Part shown: piece after piece, positions 35,861-46,417 of the stretch
Layout of the letters: each line of letters opens with the position of its first letter
Numbering within the stretch: the first letter of the stretch is position 1
Source of the DNA: Rehmannia glutinosa
Lineage: Eukaryota; Streptophyta; Magnoliopsida; Lamiales; Orobanchaceae
Reading direction: 5' to 3'
DNA: 64,000 nucleotides
NCBI GenBank assembly: GCA_016081115.2
Contig: CM071926.1
Coordinates: 15,265,971 to 15,329,970, forward strand
Translations under genes and position numbers: made by a program
The notes under the pieces: generated by a model
Database searches by the model: none
What the model was told of the DNA's origin: nothing
Seen by the model: the letters and a program-made list of their open reading frames with translations, nothing else

Positions 35861-35932
35861 CAGCTTTCCAGTGTAAGAGAGGTTGCCAATAATTCGTGGA
35901 ATTGGTCCGATTAATTCATTTTCACTTAAATC
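35861..35932 (-). pseudogene. Single ERECTA-family LRR exon fragment
   Basis: On the minus strand, a T-rich tract and TCGAG precede an exon of exactly 72 nt that ends at GTTAGT. It reads DLSENELIGPIPR, then GNLSYTGKL: one leucine-rich repeat with the wording of ERECTA and ERECTA-LIKE receptor kinases, whose LRR exons are 72 nt each. Neither neighbouring LRR exon could be found within several hundred bases. It is best read as a gene fragment captured by the surrounding CACTA element, in the same orientation as its protease gene. An alternative is the remnant of an old host gene destroyed by insertions. Confidence 0.7.
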
Positions 35933-36212
35933 CCTCGAAAAAAAAGTAAACACATAAATTCCCAGCGTGTCAGGACAACTCCTTGTAAATTAAGTAACAC
36001 GAGATGCTGGTTTTTGTGGCAACAAGAACATGCATTACTTACAGCATTATTGGTCATCCTTTCTGAGATGTCATATATTTTCGCTCGATTGATAACCTGT
36101 CTCATTCGGGCCGTCGAATGAATTGAGACCGAGTAATCCCTTTTTTCTGAAATGGGCCTGGATTCCGTGTTAATGGCACTTAGTACTAGTCATAAAAGAA
36201 TTTCCTGCTACA

Positions 36213-37745
36213 TGTTCGCCTTATTTTTAAGCTTCACCGCAAGTGTACGGTGTAAGTTATAGAATAGGGTAGCAAGGTCGTATCCACGGAGACTAATAAA
36301 TTTATATGCTAAGTATCGAACTAAAATAGTCTTATTTTTATTTAGACGATCAAACTTGGATGATTGTTGTGAGATTAAGACAAATTAGACTACAAAAACA
36401 CAAGATAAATATAATGATGAAAATGGAAGTATCAAGAGAATAAAATGGATTCCCGCGCGGGTTAAGGTTTCGATTAATATCTCTCTTGTTGTCCGATTTA
36501 ATCAAAGCCGAAGTTATTATCAATATTCTTATAAGACGATCACAATGGTATATTATCCTCCCTCTCGAGATGTATATAACATGTAGATTGTAATTAATAT
36601 CTATGCTAGTATCTCTACTCAACAAGATACACAACTCCCAAAAGCTCAAAAGATCAAATGCCCTCACAAATATCTACAAACCTCTTGATTCATGCAAATA
36701 TTCGTGTCAAGTACTCAACATCTAATATTGAAACTCATCTCTCGAATTATGAATCAATATATCAAACATGCTAAATCATTGGCCAAGTGATAAAACAAGA
36801 ATAAGCTCAAATTACTCAAATATGCTTCAAAATAATAACTTCAACTAAGATTAAAACATTCAACAAGAGTTCATTAATCTACTTCCAAAACCTAAAAATC
36901 TCAAGAAGTTTAGCTACACATGATGTTTAAACAACTCATAGACAAATTGTTCAAAGCCATACTAAGCTCAAATGAAAGATTAAAAATACAAGAGAAGCAA
37001 GAAAAACTTAGGAAAGTCGACAATCTCTCGATATATCTTCGTTCCTCAAGCTTCAATGCAACCCGATTGTCTCCTTGATGCCTCCTTGGTAAGTTTGTGT
37101 TTCGTCTTGTGTTCTAAGTCCAAAATGTCAGAATATCCCCTTGGTGTGCGCCCCCAAAAGCCTTTTTATACCTTTTTGAAGTTTAGGGCAAAGTGTGTCG
37201 GAAATGTCATTCAAATAGCAGCAGACGACGGGTCGGCGCCCCACGCACGGGCTACTCGTAAGGCCATCCCGTAAAGAATTCTTTGCTTTTTGCCAAACAC
37301 GTACGGGTCGTGCGTCCCAAGCACGGGCTACCCGTGCGTGGTGCCGTAGGCATCTTCAATTTCTTCAGTGGCGCACAGGTGGTGCGCCAACGCACGGGTT
37401 ACCCGTGCGCCATGCCGTAGTCTCATTCTTCCTTGCCCAGGGCGCACGGGTTGTGCCTAGGGCACGCCCTACCTGTGCGTTCCCTATATTTACCTTATTT
37501 GCCCAACTTCATCTCATTTTGGCTTCTACTCTCGTACGTTCACTCGATTCTTGGTGTTTCTACTTCGCGAGCTCGTATTTGTCTCCAAATTGCTTCAAAT
37601 ATCATTAAATTTCTACAAAACAAGCAAATCGTAATATCTTTCTCACAAAGAATGAATACAAACCATTTCACATGAGTTTATGCATGTCTAGTCACCATTT
37701 TTGTCATAATTATCCTCAAAATACATGCAAAACTCACACCTATCA
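36213..37745 (-). repeat. Athila copy 2 LTR (1,533 bp)
   Basis: Begins TGTTCGCCTTATTTTTAAGC and ends CACACCTATCA, aligned with the copy 1 LTR throughout but with many differences. The inner border (37746-37760) is the complement of a good polypurine tract (AAGTTTGGGGGGTTT). No partner LTR is in the window. Confidence 0.85.
37218..37483. repeat. GC-rich palindromic array in the copy 2 LTR
   Basis: Four units of 65-75 bp at the same LTR position as in copy 1. Cores include GCACGGGCTACCCGTGC and GCACGGGTTACCCGTGC. Units end in GCCGTAG instead of CTCTGTAG, so the array diverged while keeping the dyad. Confidence 0.78.
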
Positions 37746-39225
37746 AAACCCCCCAAACTTAAACTGTTGACCATCTCGATCAACGATTTTGAAAACGAGA
37801 TAAAGCACAACAGAGAGCAATGAAATATAGCGCACACAAAGACTCCAAAAGAAAATCCATATTGTTCGTCATGGGTGTCAAGCAACAAATCAATTAAGCC
37901 TCAAATATCTAATCATGGAGCACGTATCAAATAAAACATGGTAAATGCTCTGAATCACATCTCTCAAGATCAAGTGTATGCTCTCATCTCACATGAATAT
38001 AGGACGTGTTTACGCTCCAATCAATTCAATGTTGCAGAATTACCATAAGCTTGCAAATTGTCTCATATCTCCGCTACTAGAGTGTATGCAACTTGTGAAT
38101 CAAAAAAGACTTTTTATTTTGGTTGTAATGAAGGCTCTTTGGTTAGGGTAGGAAAATATGGATAGAGTGACTCAAACTCGAGCGTATAGACCGATGAGCA
38201 TATAGATCATCTACATTAAAGCTCAATATGCTCTTAAATTCTTCTCTCATTTTCATCAATTCTTCCTATCTTCATCCCCTTTCTTTTGTAAACATTTCCA
38301 CCTCACATTACAATTCTTAGCCTCCAAGTTCATTCAATGAAAACTCACATCATAAAGTAGATTTTTGTTTTCGACTCTTTTGTGAATTTTCAACATTTCT
38401 TTTCTCCTCATTTTCTTCCTCTTTTGTTCCCATCAACCAAATTTGCACAATTATCCAACTTTTCAATTCCCACTCATTCAACCTCATTCACTCCCTTTAC
38501 TCAACGCTATACGCTCGAGTGTAGGGTAACAAATATATCAATTAAGGCTTGAATTTGTGGCTATCAAAGAAATAGGCAATAGGCTCAAGTTGGCTAACTA
38601 GGAATTTCAACAACGTTAGGTAAGCAAAAGGCTTGAAAGGCTAACAAGGATGGCCTTTAATCATATTCACAATTTACATACACATGTGGCCTTGATAGAG
38701 ATACCAGAGCAAGTTCTAGAATTCTAACAACATGAATGATACACTCGAATAACAAACAAGACTGCATAAAATAGAAGCAGTAAAGGCTCAAAAGCTCACA
38801 TGCTTGTGAATACGTAATTCAAAACATATAACCATGTTATCACTATCCACATGCTCAATGTCATCTATTCATAGCTCATTCAACTCATACTCAACATCCA
38901 ATCCCAACAATACAAATTTTCAGCAACACACAAACATCAAGTTGCCGCATGCCCGGTCAACTCACTCTCTAACATCTATGAAAGCAATAAACGTGCTAAA
39001 GCCGTAAACGTGCTTCTAATGCAATGCAACTTAAAATGCTCTACATGCAACTATATGAAAAACACACAAAAATACAATATTTTTTTTATATCTACGCTTT
39101 TCATATATCAAACTACACTTTTCATATATCAAAATACTACCCTCTCCCCCAAACTTGAATGTAATTATATTGTCCGGAAGGGGAAAGATAGAATTTCAAT
39201 AATGAAAAGTGGAGATATACCTGAG
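37746..39225. other. Athila copy 2 3' untranslated region
   Basis: Collinear with 15642-15876 and 19678-20911 of copy 1 and lacks the solo LTR found there, so it shows the empty site (CTCTCAAGATCAAGTGTATG). No conserved frame. Confidence 0.6.
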
Positions 39226-40695
39226 TCACTGTGGAGGTGGCGGCGGGAAGTGGCCATGTGAGATGTGCCACATTTGTATTTGTTGTATCACTTGCCGCGT
39301 CTCCAATTCCCTTTGCTCTTGGGTCAAGGTCCTCCGATCATAGTCCGCCCGGAATGCACGGAAATCATCTTGATGCTGCTGCAATTCTTCCCTTTGTTGC
39401 CGCAACTCTTCCCTTTGATGCTGCGAGTCCTCCCTAAATGCATAGAGCATGTCATGAAACTCATTTCCGCATTGGGACTCGCCACCATAAGAAGTTCTGG
39501 GATGATCCCCGCTATGTGAGGGTCTGGGGTGATCTCCTCCATGTGAGGGCCCGGGAATGTCATACCCTATTTGAGGGTGATGAGGTTCCATTCCCCTTTC
39601 TTGTCTGTTTAGCTCTTCTTCTTCAGCCACCATATCCTCTTCATCCAGGAACCCTGCAACTCATCGCCTCTTTCTGGCATTGATAGCCTCAGTAACTATG
39701 ATATGTACTTCAGAGTTAAGAAAGAAATTGGTTGTGTCCTCCAGGGTGTCTACTATGGTGTATCTCGGGTTAGGTAATGGAAATGCATCACCTCGCTTCT
39801 GTTGAAGGAATAACACGCCATCTTCATTTGCAATAAATTTCATATGGTGCAAAGATGCCATGTTGACCCGAGTGCTGCCCGGTATAGGCTCCAAGCCTCG
39901 AAAATCAATGTTGAAGTGTCGGGAAATAGGGGTAATTAGACCCCCTATAGAAATAACACCCCTTTCTTGCCTAACTAACTGCTCAACTTGCTCCGCGAAA
40001 TAGGCGGCTGTGTTGTAGGGTGTATTTGTGAGCATACACCATAGTAAATACAACTCCCTGGTGGTCATCCCCCCAATATTTTCTCGTGCGAACATGGAGG
40101 ATGCAGTAACTCGTTGTATGTACCGGAAAACTGGATTCCAGATCCAAGAAGCTTTGGTGGTTCTTGCGGCGTATAACATAGGCCCCGTCTCTGGTGTTTG
40201 AACAAGCATTCTCTAAAAATCATACTTATCATATTGGTCTAGCGGTCGGAATTGGGCATTAGTTGGAACCTCAAAAATAGTATTCAGTTGGGTAATAGAT
40301 AGGCGTCTACGTATATTACCCAACTGAAAACGTATTTCGTATGGTTCAAAGGCTCCTCCTTGCTTGAGTACTTCTACGGTACTCAGAAATTCCAAAGTGA
40401 ATCGTTTATACGTCTGCCACCGTCTGCTCATGAAATTGGTCCAACCGACTCTTGCGAATAGACGCCACACATCATCATGTATCCCAAGATTTTGGGTACA
40501 ATCATCGTCTGCATATCAGGATGGAGATATCTGGCGGGCAACCAATTGATTCCACCGCTCAAGGTCGTTTGCGTTTGTTAACACAACCCCATATGCCACG
40601 GGGCTATTCGGTTCCACCTCTTGCGGTGCCGCTTATCGGTGTGCCGCCGCGCGAGCACGTCTTCTTCCTCCATGGGGGTTCCTTCTTTCAGCCAT
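39226..40695 (-). pseudogene. Athila ORF1 (env-position ORF), copy 2
   Basis: Begins at 40695 with MAERRNPHGGRRRARA, an Arg-rich N-terminus, then a stop after about 20 codons. Next come AYGVVLTNANDLERWN, WRLFARVGWTNFMSRRW, FEPYEIRFQLGNIRRRLS and a 182-residue open part with MTTRELYLLWCMLTNTPYNTA, RHFNIDFRGLEPIPGSTRV and EDTTNFFLNSEVHIIV. The C-terminal 135 residues are Gly/His/Pro repeats (GPSHGGDHPRPSHSGDHPR), then a Gln/Arg/Glu coiled coil (REELRQQREELQQHQ) and a proline end. It belongs to the ATHILA ORF-1 family by position and wording; the function is unknown. It keeps the central region lost from copy 1. Three internal stops or shifts inactivate it. Confidence 0.75.
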
Positions 40696-41335
40696 GATAA
40701 GAATTGGTACCTGGAATAACACATATTAGTATCCCAAAAAAGATCACTTTGAAGCACATAATGATGAATTTAAGCCATACTAGACCAATAGGGTATAATA
40801 CTCCCCTTTATCAACTTAATCACCAATTTAGCCTCCAAACTATCAAGCATTCACATAATTGTAAGGGATTGCATTCTTAATACCCTAAGCATCATAGAAT
40901 ATGCACAATTCATCAACAAGTCAACTCCCAATGGCCCCAATTCAATATGCACATAATGTGTTCGATAAATTGCCTCAAAGAGAATTTCAATTTAGAGCAT
41001 GACAAAGTATCACACAATGCACCCACTATGAACCTTCAATCAATATGTAACAAGAATTTCGAAAAAGAACAAAGAATTCTTACCGAGAGTCCCGAAATTT
41101 AACAAAGGAAGAACTAGAGCCCTAGGTGCAATTTCAACAGTTTTCTTCACCCCAAACTCCAAATTAATGGAATTTATATGTGAAATATGATGGGAGAATG
41201 ACTTTTATGGGATAAATTTGATGAAGACACAAAATATTTGAGCACAAAGTGGGGAGGGGCGAAAAACGTATGCTTGGGTGTGTTTTGAAAGTGAAGAGTA
41301 GCGTCTGGGCTGCTCTTATTTACACCCCCTCAGAA
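40696..41335. other. Spacer between Athila copy 2 ORF1 and pol
   Basis: AT-rich spacer, partly alignable with 21921-22550 of copy 1. It could hold an internal promoter or splice acceptor for ORF1, but none is clearly visible. Confidence 0.4.
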
Positions 41336-41497
41336 ACGCGCACGGGCCGTGCGCCATGCCGTAAGATTTTTTTTCTCTTCAGGTACACACGGGCCGTGCA
41401 TCTTGCACACGGGTAACGTGTGTGATGTCAGTAGCAAACGTGACGCTTGCATGGACGCACTGTTGGTTTGGTTGGGCACGGGGTTACCCGTGCATAC
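41336..41497. repeat. Degenerate GC-rich palindromic array, copy 2 spacer
   Basis: Two or three decayed units (CGCACGGGCCGTGCG, CACACGGGTAACGTGTGTG, GGCACGGGGTTACCCGTGC) at the same place between ORF1 and pol as in copy 1. Confidence 0.65.
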
Positions 41498-41670
41498 CTG
41501 TACATCAAACTCAAGTTTTTTTTTCAATTTTTTTTAGAACACACAAAAATGAAACAAAATTAAAAGAAACACACACAGACAAAAAATGAAATCCACACCA
41601 AAAATCGTTGGGTTGCCTCCCAACAAGCGCTATATTTAACGTCTTTAGCTTGACGACTGTTTTCGTTCTA

Positions 41671-43040
41671 TCACGGGTCTCGCAAGGTGATGGATGTCAC
41701 CTCCTCTTGGTTACCTCGGTGAAAGTAATGCTTAATCCTCTGGCCATTTACCATGAACGTCTCACCGTCTTTGGTTAACAATTCCACGACTCCTGGAGAA
41801 TTCAATACCTTCTTTATCACAAATGGCCCCGACCACCTTGATTTGAGTTTTCCAGGGAAAAGCTTAAGACGTTAATTATATAAGAGGACTGGTTCCCTTG
41901 GTGAAAACTCTCGTTTCTTTATCATTTTGTTGTGCCATCTTTTGGTTCTTTCTTTGTAAATTCGGGAATTTTCATAAGCTTCATCCCGAAACTCTTCCAT
42001 CTCATTTAAATGGAGCAACCTCTCTTCACTGGCCTTTTTAAAGTCTAAATTTAGTTTCTTGACCGCCCAAAATGCCTTGTGCTCCAACTCTACCGGCAAG
42101 TGGCATGATTTCCCAAAAACGAGTTGATACGGTGATGTGCCCACTGGTGTCTTATATGCTGTCTGGTATGCCCATAGAGCATCATCCAATTTCAATGCCC
42201 AATCCTTTCGGTTGATGTTCACCGCCTTCTCAAGAATCTGTTTGATCTCACGGTTGGCCACTTACTTCGCTTGCCCATTGGCTTGCGGATGATATGCCAA
42301 TGCAACTTTATGCTTCACCCCATATTTTGCCAATAAGTTGCTCATTAATTTATTTACAAAATGCGACCCTCTATCACTAATTAAAGCTCTTGGAGTGCCA
42401 AATCGAGTAAATATATTTTTCTTGAGGAACCGCATCACAACTTGGGCGTCATTTGTTTGTGAAGGAATCGCCTCTACCCAACGGGACACATACTCCACCG
42501 CAAATAGAATATATTGATAGCCCGAAGATGATGGAAATGGGCCCATAAAATCGATCCCCCACACATCGAACAATTCGACTTCAATTACATTTGTCATCGG
42601 CATCTCGTGTCTCCTGGAAATGCTTCCCATCCGTTGACACCTGTCACATTGTTGCACATACAAATAACAATCATTAACTAAAGTAGGCCAAGATAGCCCA
42701 CTTTGCAATACCTTCGCCGCCGTGCGAGTCGGACCAAAATGTCCTCCAGAGGGTGAGGAATGGCATTGTTGTAGAACTACCTCCCATTCTTCTTGAGGCA
42801 CGCATCTTCTGATGATTTTGTCCGCGCACGTCGTAAAGAGTAGGGGGTCGTCCCACATATAGAACTTGACATCGTGGAAGAACTTCTTTTTCTGATATGA
42901 CGATAAATTTGGAGGCAAAACTCCAGCAGCCAAATAGTTGACAAAATCCGCATACCACGGGAATTTTGCCTCTACCATGAGTAACCGTTCATCTGGGAAT
43001 TCCTCATTTATCAATTCCGTACCTCTTTTCGCCTCCTCTT
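41671..43040 (-). pseudogene. Athila copy 2 integrase
   Basis: A 273-residue frame contains the zinc-binding region (HSSPSGGHFGPTRTAAKVL, then QQCDRCQRMGSISRRHE) and two catalytic Asp regions (ELFDVWGIDFMGPF and ALISDRGSHFVN). A stop at 42262-42264 follows HPQANGQAK. The catalytic Glu context (ANREIKQILEKAV) continues in the next frame to the C-terminal part, which meets another stop near 41872 and the natural end RDP at 41671. Domains are better conserved than in copy 1, but the stops prevent a full protein. Confidence 0.82.
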
Positions 43041-43045
43041 GATTT

Positions 43046-44352
43046 TCAATTCTCACATCCCTTTCGGTCCCTGATTTCCACATCGAACTCTTGCAATAAG
43101 AGAATCCACGTAATCAACCTTGGTTTCGCATCCTTCTTATCAAAAAGATATTTGATAGCCGCATGGTCGGTGTGAACTATCATTTTCATTCCAATCAAGT
43201 ATGATCGAAATTTATCAAATGCGAAAACAATTGCCAACATCTCCTTCTCGGTGGTATAATCTGCGTTGAGCACTATCCAACGTTCTACTAGCATAGTAGA
43301 TGGATCTAAACAACTTTTCCCTCTTTTGACCGAGAACAGCCCCTACCGCAAGATCGCTAGCATCACACATCAATTCAAACGGTTGACTCCAATCTGGGGC
43401 TACAAGAATAGGTGTGGTCACCAATGACTTCTTCAAGATTTCAAATGCCTGCAAACAATCATTGGAAAAAATGAAAGAGATATTTTTCTAACAATGGCTC
43501 AAAGGCTTAGTAATTTTTGAAAAGTCACGGATAAACCTTCTATAGAATCCGGCATAGCCCAAGAAACTCCGAATGGCTTTTTCGTTTGTAGGAGGTGGTA
43601 ACTTCTCGATCGCTACAATCTTTGCTCGATCCACTTCTAAACCTGCGGAAGAGACTCAATGACCAAGTACAATACCATCGCGTACCATAAAATGACACTT
43701 TTCCCAATTGAGTACAAGATTGGTCTCTTCGCATCTCTGTAAGACTAAGGTAAGATTGTGAAGACAATTATCAAAAGAGTCACCAAACACAGAGAAATCA
43801 TACATAAACACCTCCATAACTTTCTCAATAAGATCATGAAAGATAGCCATCATACAACGTTGGAAAGTTGGGGGTGCATTACATAGTCCAAAGGGCATTC
43901 GGCAAAATATAAATGTGCCATAGGGACATGTAAATGTCATTTTTTCCTGGTCTCCAAGTTCAATCATGATTTGATTGTACCCAGAATAACCATCTAAAAA
44001 GCAATAATAATCATAACTCGCTAAACGATCTAACATCATATCTATAAAGGGGAGGGGAAAGTGATCTTTTCGAGTAGCGTCATTAAGCATTCTATAATCA
44101 ATGCAAATACGCCATCGGGTAACAATCCTAGTAGCAATCAATTCTTCATTCTCATTTTTCACAACTGTTACCCCCTTTCTTCGGAACCACTTGTACCGGA
44201 CTTACCCATGAACTATCAGATATAGCATATATGATTCCAGCATCTAACCATTTCAACACTTCTTTCCTAATTACTTCTTGCATGATAGGGTTTAGTCGTC
44301 TTTGGTTTTGCACTGATGGTTTATAAACATCTTCCATCCTAATTTTATGCAT
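43046..44352 (-). pseudogene. Athila copy 2 reverse transcriptase and RNase H
   Basis: Starts with KIRMEDVYKPSVQNQRRLNP (44330) and continues with RWRICIDYRMLNDATRKDHF and YDYYCFLDGYSGYNQIM. The catalytic box reads FMYDFSVFGD where copy 1 has FMDDF, so the first catalytic Asp is replaced by Tyr. After a stop at LGH (43656) the connection and RNase H parts (APDWSQPFELMCDASD, HTDHAAIKYLFDKKDAKPR) follow in two further frames. The changed Asp alone should abolish polymerase activity. Confidence 0.83.
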
Positions 44353-44562
44353 GACAATTGATGGAGTTATGCCCTTTCAATCAGTTATGGACCATCATAG
44401 TGCCGACTTATGTTTCATAATACCCATAGCAATTTATCAAGTTGAGTAGGAGTGAGAAGAGATGATACGATTACCGGATTTGCATTATTCGCCCCCAGGA
44501 ATGCATATTTGAGGTGCTCGGGTAATGTCTTGAGTTATGGAGTCGAGTTTGTTGTCTCAGGG

Positions 44563-44722
44563 TCACGCACGGGTCGTGCATGATCTCCCAGAGTTTTCTT
44601 CGGCATCAAGCACGGGTTGCCCGTGCTCTGGCACACGACTCGTGTGCTCTTCAGGATTTTCAACCCTTGCTTCGGCACCATGCACGGGTTGCCCGTGCTC
44701 TGACGCACGGGCCGTGCGTGGC
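44563..44722. repeat. GC-rich palindromic array inside Athila copy 2 pol
   Basis: Three units with CACGGGTTGCCCGTGCTCTG cores, in the protease-RT linker as in copy 1. Read in the pol direction the frame stays open through all units (44563-44751), with repeated EHGQPV and TSRVPEH/TARASEH words. Confidence 0.75.
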
Positions 44723-44756
44723 TGTAGACTTGATTCTCTTATCTCCAACATCGCTG

Positions 44757-45380
44757 CGCTACACTTCAGTACGCAACCACTAATTGTCTTGCATGGGATT
44801 GGCGCTACACTTCAGTACGCAATCCTCCTGTCTGCTTGAATCATCGTGCCTGTGTGACCACGAACTATTTCTTAAACTATATAAATATATTACTTAATAT
44901 ATATTTATCACGATGCTTGTGGGCTATGTATGAAAACATGCATCATATCTCACGCGTTTTCATACAACCATTTTCTCGCATTAACTATATATATCGCCAC
45001 ACTTGCACACGATCACCCCATCCACCGAGATTTTGCCTCACTCCCTCCTCGTTTTCTAACATTTAGATGAAGAGTACGTTGAAGACGTCGAACCTACCAA
45101 CAGATTGAATTCCCTACTGTTGATGTGGAGCGACACTCCTTTTACTTTTATTGTTGTTGGACTTTTCATTTTGTTATGTTTGGACTGTAAGTTAAATTCG
45201 GATAATCTATTGGGTTGTATTCGGATTCCATCGGACCTTAAGATGTAATTTGTACTTGTGTGTATTTTATTTCGCTGCATTAGACTCTATTTCACTTGGA
45301 GTTTGTATCATTGGTTTAGTCTATTGAATTATTTCTGTTTAAGTGATTGATCGTTGTCGCGTCGCGTTTGGGGCGTGACA
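44757..45380 (+). repeat. Partial 5' LTR of Tekay element A
   Basis: Corresponds to the last 620 bases of the solo LTR (about 19053-19672). It starts abruptly inside the second hairpin repeat (CGCTACACTTCAGTACGCAACC) and ends GGGGCGTGACA. To its left is Athila copy 2. Confidence 0.88.
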
Positions 45381-45384
45381 GTTA

Positions 45385-45396
45385 TGGTATCAGAGC
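45385..45396 (+). promoter_or_regulatory. Primer-binding site, initiator tRNA-Met type
   Basis: TGGTATCAGAGC four bases after the LTR end is the standard complement to the 3' end of plant initiator tRNA-Met, which primes minus-strand synthesis. Confidence 0.9.
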
Positions 45397-45670
45397 TCGG
45401 CTAGTAAGATGGAAACTTACACCGAGCTAACCCAGGATAGGACCCTCGGACTGTGTTGGGTTGTACGGCGACCTGACCAATTAAGTGTGAAATCGATTTC
45501 AATAATGGCATAGAACCGTATTATTGATATTTATGTTATACTTGGAGAATCCATAGTCATACTTGATTTGACTTAGTTGACTCTTGACTGACTTTCCTTA
45601 CTTATTCTTTCCTTGTTCTTCCCTATCTTTTCTTACTTCGACTGATCCTTCTTAGTTTGGCTTGTTCAGG

Positions 45671-46417
45671 ATGGAGCCGACGCCACCTATCCGGTGGGAA
45701 TTATTGAGGCCCCGCCGAACGTGATTACTTCCAAGCATACACGAACCATCGGCACAGTGAATACCTTCGAGCTATCTCGCAATGGGCGTAAGTTAACGCC
45801 GCCGTAACCAAGAATCGACACACCTCCTGGCAAATAGCCAAGAGGAGAAGAACGATCTTACCCTCCTTGCTAAGGATCACGAGGATACCATCCGTGCTCG
45901 CGAGGATCAAATCTAGTCAATCCAGGAACACTTGGAAGTTACTCGCATGAAGATGGAACGCGCGCCGAGGAAGGCCGCGGAAAGTGGGAAAGGGAGGCAT
46001 ACATGTCGAGAGGCACCATCGATCGTCTTGAAGATACTATCAAACAAATGCGCAGGTGATAGAGGACCTCACACATGCCTTAACTTAACTCGGGATCTTG
46101 CTTTGGAGGCCGCTTAGCAGCCTAATGCGCCACCGTTGCCACCACCCGAGGCGAAACCCATGCCCGACTTCGAGGCCGATAATGAATAGGATCCCAAGGA
46201 GGATCCTGAAGAAGATCCCGAAGAGGATCCCGATGAGGATCCAATGGAAGATGAAGAGCCCGAGGCGCTTGAAGCCGCCCCACTCGATGATGCTCCGGGA
46301 CTAGAGAAGTGGCCAGATTTAGCCGACTGGCCTAATCCTGAGGTGGTAACTCAGCCCGATCAGGATCCGATTATGGACGAGGCCGCTAGTGATGATGACG
46401 GCGACCTCACCGAGTAG
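45671..46417 (+). pseudogene. Pre-gag ORF of Tekay A: coiled coil plus acidic tail
   Basis: Lies between the primer-binding site and gag. Pieces in several frames read AERDYFQAYTNH, then a charged helical segment (EEKNDLTLLAKD, REDQI, EVTRMKMERA, DRLEDTIKQM) with coiled-coil character. A strongly acidic tail follows, with tandem EEDPEEDP/EDPDEDP words and DDDGDLTE before TAG at 46415. The same ORF with the same ends occurs in element B at 57878-58609 and has different frameshifts there. I recognise no known domain. The order coiled coil plus acidic tail suggests a structural or nucleic-acid-chaperone role, but that is inference. Confidence 0.6.

Larger units (their letters stand above)
36213..44756 (-). 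mobile_element. Athila copy 2, truncated at the gag side
   Basis: Has one LTR (36213-37745), 3' untranslated DNA, ORF1 (39226-40695), integrase, RNase H and RT on the minus strand. It breaks off at 44756 in the protease-RT linker, where a partial Tekay LTR begins. Protease, gag and the 5' LTR are missing. It is clearly diverged from copy 1, so the two are separate insertions. Confidence 0.87.

Noticed and set aside
35987..36190. Possible further captured exon on the minus strand (NPGPFQKKGITRS)
   Set aside because: Only one short piece is open and I could not match it to a family or find splice sites that make sense.
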